47,171 nucleotides of DNA, taken from the IMG/VR virus record IMGVR_UViG_3300025012_000145, positions 1-47,171 of that record, one strand, 5' to 3'. How positions within the stretch are numbered: position 1 is the first letter of the stretch; every line of letters begins with the position of its first letter. Position numbers and translations under genes: made by a program. Of this stretch, positions 23,670-30,405 are shown in pieces. Origin of the DNA: a virus. The notes beneath the pieces are model-generated. The model had not been told where the DNA came from. It saw nothing but the letters and a program-made list of their open reading frames with translations, and did not search any database.

Positions 23670-24231
23670 CATGCTCTCCTTTACTCTCGATCTGCAATGC
23701 CGGTTTCTGGTAGGACTTCTCCCGTAGTGCGCCCATCATCTGGATTATGAGCATGGCTTCCGCCATATCCACCTTGTCGCTGTTAGTCCCTGCCTTTCCT
23801 TCGCGGGAGAACAGGTCATGCTTATGGATAAAAGCCGTGTAGAACCTGTCCTGCTCCTTGGCAAGAGCTTTGCGGTAGTAGTCGAGCAGCCCGCAGAAGT
23901 CGATGTACTCGGAAGGGGTGAGCTTCAGCCCCACGAGGTTCCGGCACTTCCGGCCCCGGCGCGTGAAAACGTAGATGCCTTTCTCCTGCGGCTCAATGCT
24001 CGCGTAGCACTGGGACACGAGCATTTCGTCGTACTTGCCGTTGAATTTGAACTCGTAGGTCTTCGGCTGGTCCCGCACGATGTCGTCAAGGGTGACGCCA
24101 TGCTTTCCAAGGAGCATGTCCAGCTTCCGCTGCGCCGTCTCGGCTTCCCCGCCTACTCCCCGCACTGCCAGCGCGTGAACCTTCTGGATGAGTTCCCTGA
24201 CTGACTCTGGTATCCCGTTCTTACTGCTCAT
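23653..24231 (-). CDS. DUF2786-like protein
   Basis: This is a 192-residue protein. Residues 8-50 (ESVRELIQKVHALAVRGVGG... KLDMLLGKHGVTLDDI) follow the DUF2786 helical domain seen in phage accessory proteins. The second half is alpha/beta (YVFTRRGRKCRNLVGLKLT). Function unknown. ATG 24231 overlaps the stop of a short upstream frame. Confidence 0.65.
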   Translation of the reverse strand: MSSKNGIPESVRELIQKVHALAVRGVGGEAETAQRKLDMLLGKHGVTLDDIVRDQPKTYEFKFNGKYDEMLVSQCYASIEPQEKGIYVFTRRGRKCRNLVGLKLTPSEYIDFCGLLDYYRKALAKEQDRFYTAFIHKHDLFSREGKAGTNSDKVDMAEAMLIIQMMGALREKSYQKPALQIESKGEHDGIIA

Positions 24232-24338
24232 GGCCTTATCCTTTTAGGTGAAACGAGAGAGGAAGGGAGCCCGTTGCCCGGAGAAATCCCCCGCAGGCCG
24301 TTCCCGCGAGGTCTCCATTCAAGTAGGGTTGCATTCAC
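24228..24338 (-). CDS. Possible 36-residue peptide
   Basis: GTG 24338 has GGGGGAGGGGG about 6-16 bases upstream and the frame ends TGA overlapping the next ATG (ATGA). Sequence VNATLLEWRPRGNGLRGISP is basic and simple. The remaining bases of the gap (24339-24386) hold nothing else I can support. Confidence 0.35.
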   Translation of the reverse strand: MNATLLEWRPRGNGLRGISPGNGLPSSLVSPKRIRP

Positions 24339-24386
24339 GTTATGCCCCCTCCCCCTCTCAACCGTTACGACATCTACTACCGGCAG

Positions 24387-24800
24387 CTACCCTTTCCCCT
24401 TCTTAGTTTCCTTCTCCTTCTTCAGGCGGGTAATGGCAGCCTTGATGGCACGTTCAGCCTTGAGCTTGATCTCCGCGTCTTCTGGCTCATCGAGGTACTT
24501 CAGGTTCCGGGGGTCCTTCCACGCGGCGAGCTTGGTTGTGTGAAAGCCCCTGCTCTTGAGGTCCTCTTCGTCCCGGCAATGGTTCTTCCAGCAGGTCCAG
24601 ATGTCAGGTAGCCACCCCACGACCTTCTCTTTCGAGAACCGCTTCCCTGCCGCCTTCTTGTTACCCCAAGTGAATTCATTGACTTCGGTGAGATAGATGC
24701 CGTTCTTGTTGATCGTGCTGATCCGGTGAGTCTCCAGCTCGCACTTGCCCTCGTCATTCACGGATACCCTGTAGAAGTCCTGCCCTTTCTTTACTGCCAT
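24387..24800 (-). CDS. Hypothetical basic protein
   Basis: This is a 137-residue protein starting MAVKKGQDFYRVSVNDEGKC; the C-terminus is a lysine-rich helix (ERAIKAAITRLKKEKETKKG). Two tryptophan-rich stretches (TWGNKKAAGKRF, CWKNHC). It is likely DNA- or RNA-binding. Unknown family. Confidence 0.55.
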   Translation of the reverse strand: MAVKKGQDFYRVSVNDEGKCELETHRISTINKNGIYLTEVNEFTWGNKKAAGKRFSKEKVVGWLPDIWTCWKNHCRDEEDLKSRGFHTTKLAAWKDPRNLKYLDEPEDAEIKLKAERAIKAAITRLKKEKETKKGKG

Positions 24801-24803
24801 GAT

Positions 24804-25046
24804 CTACCCCCTCCCCTTTCTGGCTTCCTTTACCTTCCACGAGTGCCGGTGAGCCCCCGACTTCAACGCGGCCCGGACCATTACCCTATACAAGGGCGCT
24901 CCAGCCCGGACCCTCGTGACGCGATACCCTGCCAGCTTGCAGAGAAAGAACCGCAGCACGGACACCTTGAAGGGTACGCCGACGCCTCCAAAATAGTCAA
25001 AGGCTCGTCCACCGCTCTGATGGAGATAGTAATCGTACTGCCTCAT
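24804..25046 (-). CDS. Hypothetical basic protein
   Basis: This is an 80-residue protein starting MRQYDYYLHQSGGRAFDYFG. ATG 25046 overlaps the stop of the upstream gene (ATGA). The C-terminal half is strongly basic (KSGAHRHSWKVKEARKGRG). No recognised domain. Confidence 0.5.
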   Translation of the reverse strand: MRQYDYYLHQSGGRAFDYFGGVGVPFKVSVLRFFLCKLAGYRVTRVRAGAPLYRVMVRAALKSGAHRHSWKVKEARKGRG

Positions 25047-25243
25047 GACCGGCTCCTAGCCCGAAGCATGACCGCGTTGCCGTTCATGGCGTCGTAGACT
25101 GCCTCAAGGGCATCAACTGCGCCCTGCGCCTTCAGGTAGCACTCGCGCACTTGCGGATGATCCACGCCCTTGAACGATGTCATATCCTGCCTGGATGCCT
25201 CCAGCGCCTTAGCAACCAATAGTTCCAGATCCTTTTTTTTCAT
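25043..25243 (-). CDS. Hypothetical helical protein
   Basis: This is a 66-residue protein starting MKKKDLELLVAKALEASRQD. It is all-helical, with a short central HPQ segment and an Arg-rich end. It follows a zinc-ribbon gene in the operon read from the promoter at 25521-25548. Unknown. Confidence 0.5.
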   Translation of the reverse strand: MKKKDLELLVAKALEASRQDMTSFKGVDHPQVRECYLKAQGAVDALEAVYDAMNGNAVMLRARSRS

Positions 25244-25279
25244 CGGGTCCCTCGCGTAACTCCTTGATGATGTGCCCCG

Positions 25280-25462
25280 CTATACCTGCAACGCCAGTAT
25301 AGAGATACGCATCCTTGACGCCAGAACCGCAACCATGGAGGGCTGAAAGAGCGCCTTTGTGTACTTCCCGCACCCCGAACACTCCAAAAAGGCCAGTTCA
25401 CCATCAAAAGGGTCGTTTATCACCTTGGCTTTCATCTCTGCGGTGCATTTCGGGCAATTCAT
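25280..25462 (-). CDS. Small zinc-ribbon protein, first gene after a promoter
   Basis: This is a 60-residue protein starting MNCPKCTAEMKAKVIND. Two CPxC/CSGC knuckles (3-6 and 28-31) form a zinc ribbon. It is the first gene behind the promoter carrying the second copy of the shared dyad. The longer upstream in-frame start (25522) lies in the promoter and is rejected. Confidence 0.6.
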   Translation of the reverse strand: MNCPKCTAEMKAKVINDPFDGELAFLECSGCGKYTKALFQPSMVAVLASRMRISILALQV

Positions 25463-25520
25463 TTTTATCCCCTTGGTCTGCGTAACCGCCTGATGATGAG
25501 GCGTGCTATACTTGCACCCC

Positions 25521-25558
25521 AATTTACACTTTCCCGATTATATGTCAAACAAATAATT
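25521..25558 (-). promoter_or_regulatory. TTGACA promoter with dyad operator, copy 2
   Basis: TTGACA (25543-25548), 16 bp, TAAATT (25521-25526) on the minus strand. The plus strand carries TTATATGT-CAA-ACAAATAA (25538-25556), the same dyad as at 7868-7886. The 23 bp at 25536-25558 differ from copy 1 at one base. Confidence 0.6.
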
Positions 25559-25567
25559 CATGTTGCA

Positions 25568-26584
25568 CTAAAAACTTTCTGGGGCACCGTCGACGGACCC
25601 AACCGTAGGCGCGAAGCTTTCGCTGCTCTTGAGGTCGTGCTTGATCTGAAGGACCTGCTGCTGCCGCTCGGGGAGGAACTGCTCCATCTGTTTGTCGCGG
25701 CTCGCCAGGGCTTCACGGTACAGCCGATCCAGGTCGGCAGGGGTGACGGGTGTGACGACAGGCCCGTCGCCTTCATCTTCCTCCCGCCTGGAGAGCTGGA
25801 TCTTGATGATCTCCGGCAGAGGTAGGCCCAGGCGCGTGAAGCGATACCCTGCTTCTACCAGCGTCAGTTTGCCGTCCTCCAGATCCTGGATGATCTGCGC
25901 CGTCTCCGCACGGGGGGAGAAGTTGTCACTGAACATCTTCTGGAGCTTGGCAAGGTCCATCAGCACGGCCCGCTTGCTTACCAGCTTGATCCGGGTCCGG
26001 CGTACCGTGTTGGGGGTCTCCCCCTTTACTCCGGTCGGCTCGGAGACCTCTTCGGTATGGTACTCTTCGATCCCGGCAAGCATGTCCCTACTGGCAAGGC
26101 CAAGGTCCGGTATGGCGGTCCCGTCGTCCTGTATCTCGATGAAGTCGCCAAGGTTCACATGGGCCATCTTTGCCAGTTCATTGAGGATGAATTCGGGGTC
26201 GGAATTGTACCTTTTGACGATAGAATCGGAGATGGTTCTGATGCAAGCGCGTATTTTAGCCGTTTTAAGTAGCTTGTGGGCGCTGGTCCCACACGTCCCG
26301 TAACTCAAATGTGCCCCGTAGGCAGCACGGTACGACGCCACCCCGTTGCGGGTCTTGACCCACTCCATGACAAAGTGAGCCTGCTGGGGGTTCAACTCTT
26401 CAAGACACTCCATGAAATCATGGCCCCAGTCATCATCAAGACTTTGTGTGGCTCCCTTTATCGGCTCTTTCGCCTTCGCGGGGGCCTTGCTCCCCCCTTG
26501 GGCCTTCGGCTTGGCGGCGGGTTTCGTCTTGTTGGCAGCGGGTTTCTTCTTTGCCTCTTTTCCCGGTTTTTCGCCCTTAGCCAT
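25568..26584 (-). CDS. terS: Terminase small subunit
   Basis: This is a 338-residue protein. The first ~45 residues are a lysine/alanine-rich basic tail. LNPQQAHFVMEWVKTRNGVASYRAAYG followed by GTSAHKLLKTAKIRACI (about 63-115) is the Terminase_2 helix-turn-helix. FILNELAKMAHVNLGDFIE and IPDLGLASRDMLAGIEEY match the central region of such subunits. It recognises the packaging site and stimulates the large subunit. It is separated from terL by about 16 kb and lies beside a tandem-repeat DNA-binding candidate. Confidence 0.85.
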   Translation of the reverse strand: MAKGEKPGKEAKKKPAANKTKPAAKPKAQGGSKAPAKAKEPIKGATQSLDDDWGHDFMECLEELNPQQAHFVMEWVKTRNGVASYRAAYGAHLSYGTCGTSAHKLLKTAKIRACIRTISDSIVKRYNSDPEFILNELAKMAHVNLGDFIEIQDDGTAIPDLGLASRDMLAGIEEYHTEEVSEPTGVKGETPNTVRRTRIKLVSKRAVLMDLAKLQKMFSDNFSPRAETAQIIQDLEDGKLTLVEAGYRFTRLGLPLPEIIKIQLSRREEDEGDGPVVTPVTPADLDRLYREALASRDKQMEQFLPERQQQVLQIKHDLKSSESFAPTVGSVDGAPESF

Positions 26585-27074
26585 TTTGCATCATGATGTC
26601 AGTCAACCACCGGTCGAGAAGAGACCGCCTCGTCATCCATCTGCCACGCTTTGCACCCTCGGGTATCACTTGAGTGATAGGGCACCTTGGAAGGGCGAGA
26701 TAGGGGGCCATGTAGTCCCAATGGGAGAGCTTCATGACGTAAAGGATCTGATCCCTGCCGACGATGAGGTCGTCCCTTAACGCGGTGTCGTCTTCATGCA
26801 CAGGGATGCAGGGGACGCTTGCGCTCTGATACTCGGGGTTGGCCTGCCCCGGCCTTACGGTCCTCGCCCACTCGACCAGAGCACTTCTCCTTGCTACCCA
26901 GCGAGGGGCCAGCCTCGGCCCGCGCTTCTTCGTCTCGCCGGGGGATGAGTACACAGGGCACCCTGGCAGGGAGAGGTAGTGCTTCATGTCTTCCCAGTCG
27001 GTGAGTCCCATGACTCCCAGAATCTGCTCCTGTCCGGTTATGATGTCTTCTCTTATCGCAGTGTCACAGTCCAA
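26577..27074 (-). CDS. Tandem-domain DNA-binding candidate, TTG start
   Basis: This is a 165-residue protein made of two similar halves. Half 1 has IREDIITGQEQILGVMGLTDW and YLSLPGCPV; half 2 has LRDDLIVGRDQILYVMKLSHW and YLALPRCPI. Both end in a basic R-RW(M/V)-RR-L segment. The pattern (I-G---I----, short turn, W-, basic tail) looks like a duplicated excisionase- or MerR-like winged helix. TTG 27074 has GGGGGG nearby. It sits between a 25-bp dyad and terS, so a role in packaging-site recognition or control is plausible but inferred. Confidence 0.55.
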   Translation of the reverse strand: MDCDTAIREDIITGQEQILGVMGLTDWEDMKHYLSLPGCPVYSSPGETKKRGPRLAPRWVARRSALVEWARTVRPGQANPEYQSASVPCIPVHEDDTALRDDLIVGRDQILYVMKLSHWDYMAPYLALPRCPITQVIPEGAKRGRWMTRRSLLDRWLTDIMMQNG

Positions 27075-27098
27075 TGTTCAGCCCCCCGTGTTTTCTGA

Positions 27099-27123
27099 TT
27101 GCGTTTTCAAGTCAAAAATGCAA
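27099..27123. promoter_or_regulatory. 25-bp dyad, possible operator or packaging site
   Basis: TTGC-G-TTTT and AAAA-T-GCAA face each other across 7 bp (two 9-bp arms with one mismatch). It is 25 bases upstream of the tandem-domain gene and terS, in a stretch without a gene. Confidence 0.45.
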
Positions 27124-27177
27124 TAAAGTCAGCACACGGGTTCATGCGGGTACTCAGTAGTGTGTGGTGAGAATACA

Positions 27178-27210
27178 AAGGCTTGACGGCTGCCACCGTC
27201 TGGCCTTTTC
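27178..27210 (-). terminator. Possible intrinsic terminator
   Basis: GGC-CA-GACGG / CCGTC-AA-GCC stem with a 6-nt loop, followed on the minus strand by TTTGTATT and on the plus strand by TTTTC. It lies between two genes and could end the preceding operon. The T run is short. Confidence 0.4.
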
Positions 27211-27220
27211 TCGTTTTGGC

Positions 27221-27433
27221 CTATCCGGGTTTTGCCCCGCATACGCACTCGCCTTGCTGCCAGATGATCGAAAGCGCACACCGCGCCGAATGCCGCTCAT
27301 CCCATATCAACCGGTCGAACTCTGACAGCCGCTGATGAACCGCTTGGTCTTGTGGTGAGCATGGCAGTTCGAGTGCGCGACCTATCTCGGCACGAAGCTG
27401 CTGTTGGCGGTCGACACCCTGCGCTTGCTCCAC
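27221..27433 (-). CDS. Hypothetical small protein, GTG start
   Basis: This is a 70-residue protein starting MEQAQGVDRQQQLRAEIGRA (GTG 27433, TAGTG junction). Helical N-terminus, then a Cys-rich end with CALSII... CVCGAK, possibly metal-binding. Not recognised. Confidence 0.5.
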   Translation of the reverse strand: MEQAQGVDRQQQLRAEIGRALELPCSPQDQAVHQRLSEFDRLIWDERHSARCALSIIWQQGECVCGAKPG

Positions 27434-27732
27434 TATTTGCCCCCTTGCACAATGTGCAGGTCGCTTACCCTCGGCCAGTACAGCAGGGGCTTCGCTTTGG
27501 CGGTCTTCCCGGCCTTGACTGCGATGATGTAACTCTCCTGCGTGCGTTCCAAGTGCTTTGTGGTGAGCTTCGCCGTGTTGTACTGGGAAAGGTCCAGTCC
27601 CTTACTCCTGAAGAGGGATGCTACGTTCCCCCTGTAGCTGGGGGGCACCACGATGACCACGGCACCCTCTTTCCGCGTAAACCCACTCCCCTTTGACTGA
27701 CTGCACCATTCCACTGCCGTTCCGACCTGCAT
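27433..27732 (-). CDS. Hypothetical protein
   Basis: This is a 99-residue protein starting MQVGTAVEWCSQSKGSGFTRKEGAV. The strand-rich pattern and C-terminal YWPRVSDLHIV are seen in small conserved phage proteins of unknown role. No catalytic motif. Confidence 0.55.
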   Translation of the reverse strand: MQVGTAVEWCSQSKGSGFTRKEGAVVIVVPPSYRGNVASLFRSKGLDLSQYNTAKLTTKHLERTQESYIIAVKAGKTAKAKPLLYWPRVSDLHIVQGGK

Positions 27733-27775
27733 GAAACCTCCGTAAATCGTTGATAATGTCCGGCGCTACACCAAA

Positions 27776-27985
27776 TTACCGCACGTTCCCTATGAGGGCG
27801 GCCCGTACCCTCTGCTCTCGGAGGTAGTCGGCCACGGCTTCCATGTCCTTGACCTCAATCCGGGTCTGCGCCCTCGCCTTGTCCCAACGGTCCAGGCAGA
27901 ACGGAAGCGAGCACGCTACGCCTACCATGACAATGACGATGCCAACGGCCACCAAGGACCATGCCTTTATCGTTTCCCAGTTCAC
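27776..27985 (-). CDS. Small membrane protein, GTG start
   Basis: This is a 69-residue protein starting MNWETIKAWSLVAVGIVIVMVG; one membrane segment spans about 9-28 and ends near GVACSLP. The remaining soluble part is helical and charged (EVKDMEAVADYLREQRVR). GTG 27985 overlaps the HU stop (GTGA). Could be an anchor or a holin-like protein; uncertain. Confidence 0.5.
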   Translation of the reverse strand: MNWETIKAWSLVAVGIVIVMVGVACSLPFCLDRWDKARAQTRIEVKDMEAVADYLREQRVRAALIGNVR

Positions 27986-28242
27986 TTGCCGCCCCCTTTG
28001 AGCACAAGAACATCATGAGCTGCAATCGTCATATCCTCACCGGTTTGGGGGTTGCGGCCCTTCTTCTGCTTGCGCCGGACCATCTGGAAGGTCCCGAACC
28101 CTTTGATGATGATCTTCTCCCCCTTGCCGGTCCTGCGGGTGATCGAAGCCAGGGCCAGCCCCAGCATCTGCTCGATGTCCTTCTTCGTTGTGCCGTCCAT
28201 CTCCTTGGCGATGTCGGCTATCACTTCTTTCTTGCCTGCCAT
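27982..28242 (-). CDS. HU/IHF-family DNA-bending protein
   Basis: This is an 86-residue protein. KIIIKGFGTFQMVRRKQKKGRNPQTGE is the HU beta-arm signature with the conserved GFGTF and RNPQTGE; MAGKKEVIADIAKEMDGTTK is the dimer helix pair. HU proteins bend DNA, helping replication and packaging complexes. AGGAGG lies upstream of ATG 28242. Very confident family assignment. Confidence 0.92.
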   Translation of the reverse strand: MAGKKEVIADIAKEMDGTTKKDIEQMLGLALASITRRTGKGEKIIIKGFGTFQMVRRKQKKGRNPQTGEDMTIAAHDVLVLKGGGK

Positions 28243-28267
28243 GGCACTCTACCTCCTGTTTGCTCGG

Positions 28268-28852
28268 TTATGAAAGGCCGGGGTCGTTTCCCTGCGCCTC
28301 GTCAATCAGTTCCTGGATCTTGTCGGCGACGGCTTCCGTGTATTCGTCGGTCTCCAGCGAGTGCGCCCCACACTCCGGGCACGTCCCGTCTACGTCCTCG
28401 CTCGTCCACTCGCAGCCCTCGGCGCTACACTTCACCTTGGGGCCGTCGAAGTCGAGGGAGAACTCCATGCTCTCGATGGAGTCGGCCCACTCTCCCATGC
28501 CATCAGCGCGTTCCTGAAGGAGCTGACCCGTGTCGCCTTCCTGGAGCCCTTCAGGCATGTTCTCCTTGTTGCTCTCCTGCTCTTCCCCCAGTTCCCTAAT
28601 CTCCCCGGCAATCTCGTTCAGCTCGCTCTCAAGGTCTTCAAGGGTGTCGATGCTCAAGTCTTCCAGCCTCTCTTGAAGGGCGTAGTACCCGGAAAGGAAT
28701 GTGCTGCCGGTGAGCTGGCTGGGGCGCGGTCTGGTCTTGCTGTACTGCTTCGGGCTCTTGTAGAGCTGCCACCAGTAGTAGGAGTCGCCCTTCTTGATCC
28801 CCGCCTTCTCATTGTCCTTCGCCGCCTTCTGCACGAAATTAGCTCTTGCCAT
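28268..28852 (-). CDS. Hypothetical acidic protein with a zinc knuckle
   Basis: This is a 194-residue protein. The N-terminus FVQKAAKDNEKAGIKKGDSYYWW is a conserved phage pattern. A long acidic helix follows (LEDLESELNEIAGEIRELGEEQ). Then CSAEGCEWTSEDVDGTCPEC is a zinc finger. No enzyme motif. Confidence 0.6.
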   Translation of the reverse strand: MARANFVQKAAKDNEKAGIKKGDSYYWWQLYKSPKQYSKTRPRPSQLTGSTFLSGYYALQERLEDLSIDTLEDLESELNEIAGEIRELGEEQESNKENMPEGLQEGDTGQLLQERADGMGEWADSIESMEFSLDFDGPKVKCSAEGCEWTSEDVDGTCPECGAHSLETDEYTEAVADKIQELIDEAQGNDPGLS

Positions 28853-28873
28853 GTCCTGCTCCTTTGTAGTTGT

Positions 28874-29092
28874 TTACGGGATCAGGGTATATTCGAACAG
28901 CCCCACCCCTTTATGCTCACACCTGACGTTGTAGCCATTGGTTCTTATCTCTGACACACAGGAGTTGACAGCACAAACCCGCGCAGCGGATATGATATCA
29001 AGAGTGGTGTGGGGTCTGCCATCGGAAAGTACAGCAAACACCCGTTGCAGCCGCTTACTGGTCTCTAAACTCGCTGAATGAATTGATCCCAC
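28874..29092 (-). CDS. Winged-helix-like protein, GTG start
   Basis: This is a 72-residue protein. Residues 10-55 (SKRLQRVFAVLSDGRPHTTL followed by IISAARVCAVNSCVSEIRTNGYNVRC) match the small phage winged helix-turn-helix family. GTG 29092 has GGGGGG upstream. It may regulate early genes. Confidence 0.6.
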   Translation of the reverse strand: MGSIHSASLETSKRLQRVFAVLSDGRPHTTLDIISAARVCAVNSCVSEIRTNGYNVRCEHKGVGLFEYTLIP

Positions 29093-29113
29093 TTTGCCCC
29101 CCCTGCTGGTTGA

Positions 29114-29614
29114 TTATTCAGTAACAGTCCATGTTGTGCCGCGCCTTTCCGCCCACCGCCACTTCCAAAACGGGAATTCGATGCGACTCTGATCGAACAT
29201 GCACCGCGCCCGCTGGTAGCTTGGATGCTTAAACCCGTTCTTGCCGACACCTTTAACCTCGATCAGTAGGATCTCCCCTGTCAACATGAACACCCCGATG
29301 TCCGGTGTGTAGGCGTGGCCGTTGTCGAGGTGCAGGGTGATGGGCTCGTATCGTACCTTGGCCCCAGGATACTCCAAGGCCACTCGGTGCATGTACTCCC
29401 TCTCGGTTTTGTTAGGCTGTTTCTTCTTTTTAGCCTTGGCCGGTTTCGCTTCCGGGCTCGAAATCTCGCTTTTAACGGGTGCGCCCCCTGGAAGGCAGGG
29501 AAAGGGGCACGTCACGGCTTGCGCTTGGCAGGAACGGCATGTCACGTTGCCGCTGGCCCTCTTTTCTTTCCCCATCAGGCAGACGTTCACCATCTTCTCC
29601 GGTAACTCGGCCAT
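29114..29614 (-). CDS. DUF1064-like nuclease candidate
   Basis: This is a 166-residue protein. NKTEREYMHR at 69-78, AYTPDIGVF, then LLIEVKG give the D...ExK layout of the DUF1064/VRR-like restriction fold. N-terminal CRSCQAQAVTCPFPC is a Cys cluster. It lies next to the helicase loader, so a recombination/replication role is plausible. Activity is inferred. Confidence 0.65.
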   Translation of the reverse strand: MAELPEKMVNVCLMGKEKRASGNVTCRSCQAQAVTCPFPCLPGGAPVKSEISSPEAKPAKAKKKKQPNKTEREYMHRVALEYPGAKVRYEPITLHLDNGHAYTPDIGVFMLTGEILLIEVKGVGKNGFKHPSYQRARCMFDQSRIEFPFWKWRWAERRGTTWTVTE

Positions 29615-30405
29615 GTGAACTTCAGCAGCGAAGACTTACCCTCGTGGAAACGGTCTATCAGGGTAGGTCCAAGGTAGTCTTCTACCCCAGCCTCATCAAG
29701 ATTGCTTATCAGGATAGTGGGGCGCTCATCCTCGTAACGTCCGTTGAGGGCCTCGAAGAGAAGAATCTCTTCCGCCTTAGTGCCGAACTGCTTCCCGATC
29801 TCGTCTACCACGAGGATGTCCGGCTTGGCGAACAGGTCGATCATCTCTTGCTCGTCAATATCGGGGTTGCCCCAGCTCGTCTTGATCTTCCGTACCAGCT
29901 TCATGGCGGTCGTATGCAGCGCCGTGTAGCCTTGCGCCACCGCCGCCTGACAGATACAGGCCGAAAGCATATTCTTCCCGGTTCCCGGCTCTCCCAGCAT
30001 CAGAAGGCTGTCGCCGCTATCGAGGCGGTTCTTGAAGGTCTGAGCGTACTTTATGCACTTCTCTTTCACTTCCACAGCCTCATCGGTCGGCGGGAAGTAG
30101 TCGTCAAAGGTCTTCCCGATGTACCGCTTGCCGATCAGGATGTCCTTGAACAGTTTGGATGTCAGTGCCTGCTTTCTCCGCAAGGCTTGGGCCTTCTCCC
30201 ACTCGCATGCCTCACAGGGAAGCTCTTCGCTCCGGTGTACCTCGCAGGCGTACTTTCTCACGGTCTCAGGTCCACTCATCGCTTTTATCTCTAAATCCGG
30301 CAGCAGCCCCATGACCTGCTCCGGTTGCGATGCCTTGCGCTGCCGCTCTTGTCCCTGCCGTTTCAGCAGGTTTGCGTTCGCTGCCTCCAGTTGTTCCTTT
30401 TCCAT
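29587..30405 (-). CDS. DnaC-like helicase loader
   Basis: This is a 272-residue AAA+ ATPase. Walker A GEPGTGKN (138-145) carries the Asn typical of DnaC rather than Ser/Thr. Walker B ILVVDEIG is at about 197-204. The N-terminal C-x2-H-x6-C-x2-C (54-67) is an extra zinc site. The protein would bring the host replicative helicase to DNA bound by the preceding O-like initiator. It overlaps that gene by 140 bases. Confidence 0.85.
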   Translation of the reverse strand: MEKEQLEAANANLLKRQGQERQRKASQPEQVMGLLPDLEIKAMSGPETVRKYACEVHRSEELPCEACEWEKAQALRRKQALTSKLFKDILIGKRYIGKTFDDYFPPTDEAVEVKEKCIKYAQTFKNRLDSGDSLLMLGEPGTGKNMLSACICQAAVAQGYTALHTTAMKLVRKIKTSWGNPDIDEQEMIDLFAKPDILVVDEIGKQFGTKAEEILLFEALNGRYEDERPTILISNLDEAGVEDYLGPTLIDRFHEGKSSLLKFTWPSYRRRW

